Source: JBAZYK01 sp964582265 | GTDB taxonomy: Bacteria; Patescibacteriota; Gracilibacteria; UBA1369 | Assembly (NCBI GenBank): GCA_964582265.1 | Contig: CAZOQT010000001.1 | Location: 1 to 64,000, forward strand | Length of the DNA: 64,000 nucleotides | Direction of reading: 5' to 3' | Shown: positions 16,978-26,100 of the stretch, one piece after another | Position numbering within the stretch: the first letter of the stretch is position 1 | How the letters are laid out: each line of letters begins with the position of its first letter | The notes under the pieces: generated by a model | The model's database searches: none | What the model was told of the DNA's origin: nothing | The model's input: only the letters and a program-made list of their open reading frames with translations | Program-made: the position numbers and the translations under genes

Positions 16978-17916
16978 TCAATCGCCCACCACTATATTAA
17001 ATTTTTTGGCAAATTTCAATTGGCCAGAATTTGTAAATTCCAAAACTCCAACACAAAGATCCCTATGCATTGCCAAAATGTGCATACGATTTTCTAGCTT
17101 AAATTTTAAATCGGGCGAACGATTATCAACAAAACCGCCACTGGCCAAAATTTTATAATCCACATCATTTAAATTATATTGAAGCAAATCTGACAAAAAA
17201 TCCTCCGGCCTCTTAAGATTTTTTAAAAATTCCAAATCCGCCATAGCCTGTAAAGGTACTGCATCCTTAATTGAATAAGTCCCCACTTTTGTACGTCTAA
17301 GTTCCTTAACATACCCACCACATCCCAAAATTTGTCCTATGTCATTAGCAAAACTGCGGATATATGTACCGCTGCTACAATGAACCATACAAGTTAAAAT
17401 CGGCCATTTATAATGCTTTATTTTTATTTTGAAGAAATGCACCTTACGCTTTTTAAGCTCCACATGCTTGCCTTTTCTAGCAAGCGCGTATGCTCGCTTC
17501 CCCTCAATTTGAATTGCGCTGTATATAGGCGGCGTTTGCATACGCTCACCTAAAAATTCATCTTCCAAAATTTTTTCTAATTGCGATCTTGATGGTGGAT
17601 TATGTGACATTAACTCACCTTGTGGACTTAACGTTATAGGCCCCTCCGCATCATATGTTGCGGATTTCGCACCCAAAAAAATATCAACTTCGTAAATTTT
17701 ATCTAAACCCTCAAGTCCGCTTAAAAGTTTAGTTGCCTCCCCTGCCGCCACAATCATTAGGCCACTCGCCAAAGGATCCAAAGTCCCAGCAAAACCCATT
17801 TTCTTTATATTGAGAATTTTACGTAAAACCTTCACGACATAAAAAGAAGTGACACCTTTAGGTTTATCTATCAAAAAAAATCCAAGCAGATTTGGGTTTG
17901 AATGTAGATTACCCAT
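16978..17916 (-). CDS. truB: tRNA pseudouridine-55 synthase
   Basis: TruB isomerises U55 in the T loop of tRNAs. Signature features are FFLIDKPKGVTS, the catalytic aspartate in GFAGTLDPLASGLMI, KIYEVDIFLG and SGTYIRSFANDIG. ATG at 17916 is preferred to an in-frame TTG at 17931. The product is 312 residues, normal for the family. The stop codon is TGA, which shows that TGA terminates in this genome. The gene lies 10 bases from wecA and 48 from murE, within the leftward operon. Confidence 0.95.
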   Translation of the reverse strand: MGNLHSNPNLLGFFLIDKPKGVTSFYVVKVLRKILNIKKMGFAGTLDPLASGLMIVAAGEATKLLSGLEGLDKIYEVDIFLGAKSATYDAEGPITLSPQGELMSHNPPSRSQLEKILEDEFLGERMQTPPIYSAIQIEGKRAYALARKGKHVELKKRKVHFFKIKIKHYKWPILTCMVHCSSGTYIRSFANDIGQILGCGGYVKELRRTKVGTYSIKDAVPLQAMADLEFLKNLKRPEDFLSDLLQYNLNDVDYKILASGGFVDNRSPDLKFKLENRMHILAMHRDLCVGVLEFTNSGQLKFAKKFNIVVGD

Positions 17917-17964
17917 AAAATCACTGAACAAATATTTTATACATCAATGCGCAATTATTGCTTA

Positions 17965-19275
17965 TTACCTTATTTCCACCCGCATGGCACCGCTTAATAT
18001 TTCGCGTACAATTTTACGATCATCCCAAGGAATCCTATGCCCATTTATCATTTGGATTTCTTCAGAACCCTTACCAGCAATCACCACAGTGTCACCTTCG
18101 CAAGCCAATGACAACGCCAGTTTGATAGCTTCAAGACGTGAAGGAATTTTCCAAAACCTATCACCATCAACACGCTTAACGCCTTTTGCAACCTGCTCAA
18201 TAATTTCCCACTCACTTTCTTCATAAGGATCATCATCAGTTACAATCACATAGTCCGCAAATTTATCTGCAACCGCACCCATTTTAGGACGCTTTGCCTT
18301 ATCACGGCCACCACCAGTCGCACCAAAAACAACATAAACCTTACCCTTAGTTAAATCCTTATACAAAGATAATAATTTTTCGAGTGAATCTGTAGTATGA
18401 GCGTAATCAACCACTATTGTAAATTTTTGACCACAATCAATGGTTTCAAATCTCCCCGGAATTGCAGAAGCTTTTTCTAAAGCAGTTTTAATTAAGGCCA
18501 AATTAATATTACAGGCCAGCGCCACCGTTGCAGCAGCCAAAGCATTGTAAACATTGAATTTACCTGGCAATTTAAGCTGAATTTCAATTTTATTATTAGG
18601 AACATTTAGCGTAAAAACAGACCCGGCTGGAGTAAGCTGCAAATTAGTTGCATAAACTGTAGATCCACTCATGCCGTAAGTATATTTTCGATCAACCAAA
18701 AATTGATCAAAATATAAAAAATTACTATCATCTTTATTTAAAACCGCATTTTTATAAATACCTGGTTTTCTATCAGCACGATTTAAACGCTCAAACAAAA
18801 GTCCCTTGGTTCTAAGATAATTTTGAAAGCCTCCATGGTATTCTAAATGATCCTCTCCCACATTGGTTAATACTGCAGTATCTATGTTTATTCCCCAAAC
18901 CCGATTTTGATTAATAGCATGTGAAGATACTTCTAAAACTGCATGTGTACAACCCTCATTTACCATTTTTCGCAAAATATTTTGCAAAAAAAATGGTCCG
19001 AGCGTTGTTATTTTAGTGAGATTACTCCAACGAGAATCCCCTACCTGAAAATTTATAGTCGAGGTCATTCCCACTTTATAACCGGCTTCCGTTAAAATAC
19101 CAGCAATTAAATTTGTTGTAGTAGTTTTACCCTTTGTTCCCGTAACCGCAATCACATTTAATTTCTTTGCGGGAAACCCATAATAAACTGCGGCAGTAAC
19201 TGCCAAGACTTTGTGATACAAAAGTCTTACCGGATTTTGAGGAGAAATTTTTTGTTGAAGATATTTTACTAGCAT
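17965..19275 (-). CDS. murE: MurE-like UDP-N-acetylmuramyl peptide ligase, short form
   Basis: An ATP-dependent Mur ligase that adds the third residue of the peptidoglycan stem peptide. The P-loop TGTKGKTTTTNLI comes at about residue 45, followed by LEVSSHAINQNRV, NVGEDHLEYHGG and the C-terminal domain with DDPYEES and IAGKGSEE. At 436 residues it lacks most of the N-terminal UDP-MurNAc-binding domain of classical MurE. The amino-acid-selecting motif reads DDPY rather than the DNPR of meso-diaminopimelate enzymes, so another residue such as lysine is likely. The Mur ligase call is firm and the substrate is inferred. Confidence 0.88.
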   Translation of the reverse strand: MLVKYLQQKISPQNPVRLLYHKVLAVTAAVYYGFPAKKLNVIAVTGTKGKTTTTNLIAGILTEAGYKVGMTSTINFQVGDSRWSNLTKITTLGPFFLQNILRKMVNEGCTHAVLEVSSHAINQNRVWGINIDTAVLTNVGEDHLEYHGGFQNYLRTKGLLFERLNRADRKPGIYKNAVLNKDDSNFLYFDQFLVDRKYTYGMSGSTVYATNLQLTPAGSVFTLNVPNNKIEIQLKLPGKFNVYNALAAATVALACNINLALIKTALEKASAIPGRFETIDCGQKFTIVVDYAHTTDSLEKLLSLYKDLTKGKVYVVFGATGGGRDKAKRPKMGAVADKFADYVIVTDDDPYEESEWEIIEQVAKGVKRVDGDRFWKIPSRLEAIKLALSLACEGDTVVIAGKGSEEIQMINGHRIPWDDRKIVREILSGAMRVEIR

Positions 19276-19280
19276 AGGAC

Positions 19281-19658
19281 TTATTTTAAGGGGATTTCGA
19301 TCATTTTCACAGTTTCAGTATCAAGCCGAATCTGCTTTTTTAAAACCTCCATATTTTCAAAATCTTGAGTGTCACGAATCTTTTCAAAAACTTCGATTTT
19401 AACTTCACTTCCATACAAATCTCCAGAAAAATCCAACAAATGGACTTCCAGCGTTGGCTCCATTAAATTTAAGACCTTTCTTGGACCAAAGTGTAGCGCG
19501 CCTTTATAAATGCCTAGCGAAGTATACACCCGGCTGGCATAAACGCCAAAAGGCAGATCTGTATGATCAAACGCAACATTAATAGTTGGAAAACCGATTT
19601 TTCTTCCCATTAACGTCCCCTTCATCACCGTGCCCAAAATCGTGGTCAAAGGTTTCAT
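19281..19658 (-). CDS. Stand-alone riboflavin kinase
   Basis: Only the kinase half of bifunctional RibF is present: 125 residues with GRKIGFPTINVAF (flavin/ATP site), PFGVYASRVY, GPRKVLNLMEPTLEVHLLDF and GSEVKIEVFEKIRDTQDF. It makes FMN from riboflavin. There is no FAD synthetase (adenylyltransferase) half and no room for it, so FAD would need another enzyme; the RibL-like protein at 38095-38571 is a candidate. ATG at 19658 is preferred to TTG at 19670, which would overlap the previous stop. The gene lies between murE and a membrane polymerase gene. Confidence 0.85.
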   Translation of the reverse strand: MKPLTTILGTVMKGTLMGRKIGFPTINVAFDHTDLPFGVYASRVYTSLGIYKGALHFGPRKVLNLMEPTLEVHLLDFSGDLYGSEVKIEVFEKIRDTQDFENMEVLKKQIRLDTETVKMIEIPLK

Positions 19659-19666
19659 AAGTACGG

Positions 19667-20986
19667 TCAAATTATTACAGAAATAAGCAACCAGAAAAGT
19701 AATGACAAATCATTTTTAAAGAAAGGCGTATCAAAAAAACCATGGATAATCACCACCAGTAGCATCGCAAAAACGATCACTTTCAATCTGGAAAAATTAA
19801 GCGATTTATCCTCATCCATAAAACCTCCCTTAACTTCATGAATAAATTTTTTATACACTAAAATCAGGATCCAAAAAAGTCCGACTAGTCCAAAAATACC
19901 CAAGTTCAACCAGAACGCCAAAAAAATATTATGTGGATGAAGCATATTCCATTCAAAAGGATCATGCCCTAAAATGCGTGGCCCCTGGAGCTGGTAAAAA
20001 AGCGGGAATTGACCAAGCCCAATACCCTCCAATGGATGCTCCTTAATTAAATTTACAGCTATTGTATAAATTTCAACCCGCACTGAAGATGAACTCCTTT
20101 CCGTAAACTCAAAAAACTTGTTCCATTTTACTGGATCAGCCTTATAAAGAGCCAAACCCAAAATAATGCCACCAAATATTATACTTAAGACCACACCCCA
20201 AAAAGCTTTTGCCATTTTCTTTTGTCGCCAAGCCTTCCACCAATTTGAATCGATCCCAAAATAAAAGAAAGTCGAAATAAACAACGCGATCATGGCCGCA
20301 TAAGACTTAGTAAAAAACAGTGCAGCACCAATCACCAAAAATAAAATCACCTTAATAAAACTCAATTTTTTAAAACGAGCAAATACGTATAAAAGAGCTG
20401 GCGTAATATACAAAGCCAAATAATTTGCAGAATTAAAAGGCCCTGAAGCACGCTGATCCGGCGTTGAAAAACCCCCACTTATAACCTGCCAAATAGCCCA
20501 TACACTCAAAACAAAAGCTGAGGCTGTATAAAAATCCAGCAACAGTCTATAATCTTCCTTTTTAGAAAACAAAAACCTGAATAAGACTGTCATCATTATT
20601 GGCAATACTATCCAGCTCTTTAAAATTCCCAATGCAACTTTTTGCCCTTCAAATATGGTTGTTCCATCAATCATGAAGGTTTGCTTTGCAGTAATCAAAG
20701 TTCCAATAACAGCACCAAGCAAAATTAAAACAATCGCCACCACAAATTGCCAGTTTTTGACTACAGTTCGCAATTTAAGTGCAAAAGCTCGCCTTTCTTG
20801 CCTTGCCATATTCCAAACCCAAGCTGCAAAAGTTACACCAATAAATCCTTCAATCAAATTAAATGGTATACCTGCTACTTTAAAAGCCAGCAAATATGTA
20901 GGAAAAAAAAGTGGCAAAATCAAAGTTGCCCAGCGCAAATTCACTAACGCAAAAACAAAATAAAGTGCAACTACTGCCGTTAACAT
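19667..20986 (-). CDS. O-antigen ligase / Wzy-like polytopic membrane protein
   Basis: 439 residues with about ten membrane segments. The long external loop before the last segments holds HPLEGIGLGQFPLFYQ and MLHPHNIFLAFWLNLG, the pattern of the Wzy_C / O-antigen ligase family (PF04932), whose members polymerise or ligate undecaprenyl-linked glycans. Without an outer membrane the likely role is polymerising or attaching a cell-wall glycan or glycosylating surface proteins. Its TGA stop lies just upstream of the riboflavin kinase start. The family call is good and the substrate unknown. Confidence 0.82.
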   Translation of the reverse strand: MLTAVVALYFVFALVNLRWATLILPLFFPTYLLAFKVAGIPFNLIEGFIGVTFAAWVWNMARQERRAFALKLRTVVKNWQFVVAIVLILLGAVIGTLITAKQTFMIDGTTIFEGQKVALGILKSWIVLPIMMTVLFRFLFSKKEDYRLLLDFYTASAFVLSVWAIWQVISGGFSTPDQRASGPFNSANYLALYITPALLYVFARFKKLSFIKVILFLVIGAALFFTKSYAAMIALFISTFFYFGIDSNWWKAWRQKKMAKAFWGVVLSIIFGGIILGLALYKADPVKWNKFFEFTERSSSSVRVEIYTIAVNLIKEHPLEGIGLGQFPLFYQLQGPRILGHDPFEWNMLHPHNIFLAFWLNLGIFGLVGLFWILILVYKKFIHEVKGGFMDEDKSLNFSRLKVIVFAMLLVVIIHGFFDTPFFKNDLSLLFWLLISVII

Positions 20987-21006
20987 GAAAGCAAATTTAT
21001 AAAGAT

Positions 21007-21579
21007 TTATTTACTTCCAAGCTCAAGTAAGCCATAACTACCATCTTCACGACGATATACTACCGAAAATTTGGAAGTATCAGCATTAACAAAAGCATAA
21101 AAATCGTGATCCAATAATTCCATTTGCTCGATTGCCTCTTCTTCGTGCATCGGCTTTAGATCTTCATATGCTTTACGCTTGGAAATACGAGCAACTTCAG
21201 TCATACCTTCTTGAGTAGAAGTTATCTGTTCTAAAGTAGAAGATGGAATCCATTTGCCAGCTGTATCTCGACGATTCTTTTTACCTTTATAACGCTCCAA
21301 TTGTTTTTTTAATTTCTCCACCGCAAGATCAATAGCTTCTTCTACTGTAACACCAAGCATCTCTGCACGCAGCACCGCGTGTGGTACAAACATTGTTACC
21401 TGTAACGAAATATTTTTATTAGTTGTTTTAACGTTGTTCATTTCTACATCCACGCGAACTTGCGTAGATTCATCATCAATACGTTCCCCGTAATGTTTAA
21501 GGTGTCCAATTTTTTCTTCTATATATTGCCTTTGTTCATCGTTCAAATGAAGATGCTTGTTGATGATCGTAACTTGCAT
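21007..21579 (-). CDS. hpf: Long-form ribosome hibernation promoting factor
   Basis: HPF binds idle 30S subunits and, in the long form, dimerises 70S ribosomes. The N-terminal RaiA/YfiA-type domain spans about residues 1-100 (TIINKHLHLNDEQRQYIEEK, VEEAIDLAVEKLKKQLERYK). The C-terminal dimerisation domain has MEQMELLDHDFYAFVNADT-like spacing and ends SVVYRREDGSYGLLEL. Length (190) fits the long form. The start is set by a four-unit heptamer array ending 8 bases upstream. Confidence 0.95.
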   Translation of the reverse strand: MQVTIINKHLHLNDEQRQYIEEKIGHLKHYGERIDDESTQVRVDVEMNNVKTTNKNISLQVTMFVPHAVLRAEMLGVTVEEAIDLAVEKLKKQLERYKGKKNRRDTAGKWIPSSTLEQITSTQEGMTEVARISKRKAYEDLKPMHEEEAIEQMELLDHDFYAFVNADTSKFSVVYRREDGSYGLLELGSK

Positions 21580-21587
21580 AATAATTT

Positions 21588-21615
21588 AATTAATAATTAA
21601 AAATTAGTAATTAAT
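21588..21615 (-). promoter_or_regulatory. Heptamer leader array before hpf (4 units)
   Basis: On the minus strand the units are ATTAATT, ACTAATT, TTTAATT and ATTAATT in exact 7-base register, ending 8 bases before the hpf ATG. An inverted copy of 21588-21613 lies at 21650-21675. Confidence 0.65.
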
Positions 21616-21675
21616 AATTTTCTGAATTTCAAAGTGATTATACATCCCCTAATTACTAAATACTAATTATTAATT
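21588..21675. repeat. Inverted pair of AT-rich heptamer arrays between tpiA and hpf
   Basis: Arms 21588-21613 and 21650-21675 are inverted copies matching at 23 of 26 positions, around a 36-base loop that contains a TATAAT on the minus strand at 21637-21642. The right arm also carries the end and stop of tpiA. Confidence 0.7.
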
Positions 21676-22338
21676 AAAATCTAAAACACCTTCTGCCAAT
21701 TCCATTAAAATCTTTTCAGGGTCCATTGATTTTGTGACTCCAGAAGCCAACAATACTCCACTTGCGCCAAGTCGCAAAGATTGCAAAACATCATCTTTAG
21801 TTTTAATACCTGCGCCAACCAAAACTTTTCCTTTACCAATCATTTTAACAGCATCACTAACCACCTGAGGTTCTGCACTTGTAACAGAAATGTCACCCCC
21901 AATCAGTTCTGGTGGTTCAACCGCAATTAAATCCGGGTCAAGCTCGCTCAAAGCCTTTCCCGCATAAGCCGTATCTGCACAAACAATTGTAAAAAAACCA
22001 AGACTTCTAGCCTTTTCTATGGATTTTTCAATAACGTCCAGATTCAGTTTTTTTTCGGCATGATTAAGCAGTGACCCCATCGCCCCAGCTTCTTTTAAAA
22101 CATGTGGAGAAAGATGCCCTGTATAAGCTCCCAAGTCTACTGGATCAAAATGCTGTGCCAGAACCGGAATATTAATCTCTTCACTAATCATTCTTAAATC
22201 CATTGGCTGCACGGCAATGGCAATAGCCACACCTGTTTTTTTTGCAACCTTCTCATGAATTTTTGCCAACTCCAAAGCCTTTTTTCCCGAAGCATGTTCA
22301 TAAGTTTTAAAGTTCACGACTATTGCGGGAAGTTTCAT
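21670..22338 (-). CDS. tpiA: Archaeal-type triosephosphate isomerase
   Basis: Interconverts dihydroxyacetone phosphate and glyceraldehyde 3-phosphate. The 222 residues follow the short archaeal form, not the 250-residue bacterial one. Active-site residues are visible: N9 and K11 in VVNFKTYEHASG, the histidine in GSLLNHAEKKL and the glutamate in AVEPPELIGG. The phosphate loops GAGIKTKDDV and GVLLASGV follow. The gene stands at the head of the leftward run, divergent from the giant-protein operon across a 207-bp gap. Confidence 0.92.
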   Translation of the reverse strand: MKLPAIVVNFKTYEHASGKKALELAKIHEKVAKKTGVAIAIAVQPMDLRMISEEINIPVLAQHFDPVDLGAYTGHLSPHVLKEAGAMGSLLNHAEKKLNLDVIEKSIEKARSLGFFTIVCADTAYAGKALSELDPDLIAVEPPELIGGDISVTSAEPQVVSDAVKMIGKGKVLVGAGIKTKDDVLQSLRLGASGVLLASGVTKSMDPEKILMELAEGVLDFN

Positions 22339-22456
22339 GGGCTTTCAGAATAAAATACTTGAGCAAATACTAACAAATTAAACTTACACATTCAACCAAG
22401 TGACCACTCGCATACTATAAAATGTTTTATGTTTTTTGCAAGTCCTATTTGGCGTA

Positions 22457-22501
22457 GAAAGGGCTTGCGTAATTGAATAAAAGGCCTTTCTTTGATATAA
22501 T
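22457..22501 (+). promoter_or_regulatory. Promoter of the giant-protein operon with inverted repeat around the -35
   Basis: TTGAAT (22473-22478) and TATAAT (22496-22501) are separated by 17 bp, and the -10 is extended (TGATATAAT). GAAAGGGCTT (22457-22466) and AAGGCCTTTC (22481-22490) form a 10-bp inverted repeat with one mismatch that brackets the -35 element and lies partly in the spacer, a good position for a repressor. Confidence 0.75.
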
Positions 22502-22545
22502 TCATAGATTTAAATTACCCAAAAACTCTAAATACAAACACAAAT

Positions 22546-23049
22546 ATGGCAACACTAGCACCAAACAAGAAAACCAAAAAAACCGCTAAGGATAAATCTT
22601 TAGGGCAAAGAACAGAGGCACGTTTGGCACAGGAAAATCAGTGGCAGCAATATAACTCAGTCGCAAAGTTTTTTCCTGGTGAAATGGATAAGAGTTTACA
22701 CGCATTAGCAGAAAAAACATTCCCAACCGACGAATTAAACTGCCGAGCATACGAAGAAGCAATCGTAAAATCGCTTACAGAAACCTTAAGTCCAGAAGTT
22801 GGTGTTAAAGATTTTTGGGGAAAAATGGGAGAAGCAGGCTGCAAAGAACTAAGAATTGAAGACGGACATTTAAGCTTTTATGCCAGCAAAAAAGACCGCA
22901 TCGACATTACGCCGTATACACAACCAATCGTCTTTGAAGCACATTCAAGCTATTACGACCAAAGAGTAATTGAAAGAAAACAAAGAATCGAACAGGCCAA
23001 AAACCAGTTACAAGATTTACTCGCAGAAATTAACCAAACAAGAAGATAA
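22546..23049 (+). CDS. Uncharacterised protein sharing a domain with the adjacent giant protein
   Basis: 167 residues, with a basic N-terminal tail (NKKTKKTAKDKSLGQR), a helical region, then a beta segment (GCKELRIEDGHLSFYASKKD) and a C-terminal coiled coil (ERKQRIEQAKNQLQDLLAEI). Residues about 49-136 align along their length with residues about 60-165 of the 1964-residue protein encoded next, including the pair GCKELRIEDGHLSFY and GAKKVVIENGIIKFK and the pair YTQPIVF and HTSIPIYF. No signal peptide or membrane segment. No known family recognised. First gene after the promoter at 22473-22501; the leader before ATG is A-rich with no Shine-Dalgarno. Confidence 0.85.
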   Translation: MATLAPNKKTKKTAKDKSLGQRTEARLAQENQWQQYNSVAKFFPGEMDKSLHALAEKTFPTDELNCRAYEEAIVKSLTETLSPEVGVKDFWGKMGEAGCKELRIEDGHLSFYASKKDRIDITPYTQPIVFEAHSSYYDQRVIERKQRIEQAKNQLQDLLAEINQTRR

Positions 23050-23063
23050 ATGTTGATTACGCC

Positions 23064-23126
23064 GCGCTACATATAAGCGCAAGTGCAGGCGAATGAAGAT
23101 AGCCACAAAAGGTTTCCGCCGCACTT
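23064..23126 (+). other. Two adjacent GC-rich hairpins between the first two operon genes
   Basis: GCGCT and AGCGC (23064-23080) form a short hairpin. It is directly followed by AAGTGCAGGCG (23081-23091) pairing with CGCCGCACTT (23117-23126), ten base pairs with one bulged A and a 25-base loop. No T-run follows, so this is not an ordinary terminator. The remainder of the 122-base gap is an AC-rich leader before the giant gene. Confidence 0.5.
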
Positions 23127-23171
23127 AAGACCCTCCCCTCACCTATAAAATAAAAAACTAAACCCAAAAAT

Positions 23172-26100
23172 ATGAAAACAAACAAAAACTTCCTACAGTT
23201 AAAAAATTGCATCCCAGGGACCGCAGACAGCCTGCTTAAAAGGGCGGTGTTTGAGGGGGTCGGAGATGCCTTGTCTGCACTAGCAAAAACAGCACTGGAA
23301 AAAGGCAAAGAGTTGACCGAAAAAGTACACGGTGAATTTGAAGCTTTAAAAGATTGGGATAAAATCAACGCTAAAGCCATGTTCGATACAGATTCTGAAA
23401 CAGTTTTTAACAATCTTTCCGCAGATGCATACCCAAAGAATCCAGAGCTCCAAAAAAAATACGCTGCTGAGTTAAGAAAGGTAATTAAAGACAAAGCTGA
23501 AAATGATAATGACTATAGATCCCTTTCTAATCTTTGGGCTTATTATAGATCAAATGGAGCCAAAAAAGTTGTTATTGAGAATGGAATTATTAAATTTAAA
23601 AATAGCGAAGACAAAGAAATTCAAATCAAACATACCAGTATTCCAATTTATTTTAATCCATCAACAGAAAAAACTAAAAAGAACGAGCCAACAGTGCACG
23701 AATCAGATACTAAAGCAATGGGACTTTTTAAACCAGAAGAAGTAAAAGCTCTATTTGATGGCAAATTAGAGAATGGCGACGTATTAAAAATCCATCGTTA
23801 TGAAGGTAAAAAAAATTATAAAGACTACACTGTAATTTATAAAAACGACAATTTCTATTACTTTTTTGGAGATAAGAATTTAAATGGTGCAAAAGCTAAT
23901 ATATACAAAAATGATAAAATCACACTTATTCCGAAAAAAGAGCGCCAAGAAAAGCTACCTCCACACGACCTTGAAATTGAAGGTAAATCTTATGAATTAA
24001 TTGGTAAAGCTCCAAAAAATGAATCAGCCCGCAGTTTAGCAAAAAGAATATTTGACGGGATGAAACAGGAGACTAATTTAAGTGATGAGATGATTGCAGA
24101 AATTAAAGCCACAGGCATTTCTGAAGAAAAATATGCTGAACTACTAGACCAAGCTAAAAAGTCTGAAGCTGCAAAAGATTTTGATTTTTCACCAATCGTA
24201 AAGCCATTCAAAATTTTTGTTGCAGCAAATAGCGAACAAAAACAAAAAGAAAGTGCTGCTACAAAAGCTAAAACCGCAGCAGAACAAAAACAAGAAAAAG
24301 AAAGGGTAGATGCAACGCACATGACAAACATTGAAGAAAACAACTGGAAAGAAATCAAACGTACCGTTAATCCTAGCCTTGGGCTTGCATTAACAAATAA
24401 GGATGCCTGGGATGACAACTGGCCAAACATGGTAGGCACAGAAAAAATCAAGGATGTTCTTAGAACATATTTCAATGAACTTCCGGATGGAAAAATTAGA
24501 AACGCAACATTTGAATCAATTTACCCAGGAAGTATAGAAACTTTTGATCCACAGGATGTTGTAAAAGCTTTTGGCATAGATTTGAAAGGAAAACTTGAAT
24601 ATAAATTCCTAGGCATTATTCCAATTGCAGGTAAATTTGAATACAATGACCTTCTTGGGCTTTATAATAAATCAACTGGAAACACCCGAGATGTACTTGG
24701 AAACATAATTAAAGGAGTTGAAGCCCTCTGTGATGCTATCACTCAACTAAAACTTGAAGCAAAAAAACAGCCTAGCGCTAAAAAAATTGAATACAGTGGC
24801 GACACAAGAATTGATGATAGCAAAAAACCAAGATTTTTAAGTGTAAGCAAACTAGATGCATTGCACCAAGAAGTTCCAGGTATGCCACTTAAAGAAGCCA
24901 CAAAGATTTTTGGCAAATATAAAGTATTTAAAGAGGCTGAAACTATCTTTGAAAAAATGGGTGTTAAAGAAAGTGCAAGGCTTTCTGATAAAGCAGAAAA
25001 TTTACGATCTAATAAAACCAGTGACTTTAATTTCAATGTCAGATACAAAGGCAGAGATTTAACAGTCCGTCTGTGGAGAGAACATAATTTCACAGTCATA
25101 GAATTAGGCAATGGATTTGATAACGCTGACCTAAAACGTGTTAATACAGATTGGTTCACATTTGAACCAGATGAAACTAAAGCAGCAATCGATAAATTCT
25201 TAAGCAGTGGTGAATTACCACAAGCTTTGAACGATCTAAATGCAGCACCAAATGAAGCAGGCATCATTATTGATCCAAAGGTAGTTCAGGAGATTAATAG
25301 TAAAATGATCTATTCAGGAGGAGGCGCTAGACAAAAAATTGAACTAAATTCCGCTCAAGTAATGGAATTAATTGCTAGACTTTATAGCATCAAAGAGCTC
25401 AAAGACAGCATTCAAAAAGTTGTTGGGCAAAACAACTATATAATTACAAAATTGCCTGTAGGTTTAGATAAACAAAACTTGGATTTAAGCGTTATTCAAT
25501 TAGCCTACGTAATAAAATATAAAGGCAAAATCAATGATGAAACTGCTAGCCTTGCTGAATCAGTGCAAGACAAAGCGCAAGATAAACTTGATGACCAAAA
25601 ACGTTTAGCTAGAGTTATCAACACTGTTTTCCCTCCAAATGCAGGTGACGTGACCAAAAGAGGTAAAAAAATGGGAATGACAGAAATCACCGCAGGCGAA
25701 AGCAGAAGCGACTTGAGAGACATTTATTATATCGGATTGGACGGGCAAGCAGCGAATGATATGTTTGATACAAGTGCCAGAAAACGTAGTCCAGAAGGCA
25801 AACTTGAAGAAAAAAACGTCATCGCTGAATTCCAAAAGCTTTATAAAAAAGGTCTTCAGTTTTTAGCAGCAAAGTCTAACCAGCCAGGAATTGGCCAATA
25901 TTATCGAGACCTTGCGAAAGGACTAGAAAAAGGTAAATCTATTACAATCACAAATTTAGAAAAGATAGGCGCATGGGAAATTGAAATCATCCGCTTGGGA
26001 CTTGTTCAAGACCAAATGGAAAAAGAATCTAATCAGGAAGCAATCATAAGAGAACAAATAATAAAGCTGGCACCTGAGCTTGCTGAACAGGCTAAGAAAC

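Noticed and set aside
24743..25267. A 174-codon minus-strand frame inside the giant gene
   Set aside because: Shadow frame, Ser/Leu-rich as expected from antisense of a Lys/Glu-rich gene; several similar ones lie in the same gene.
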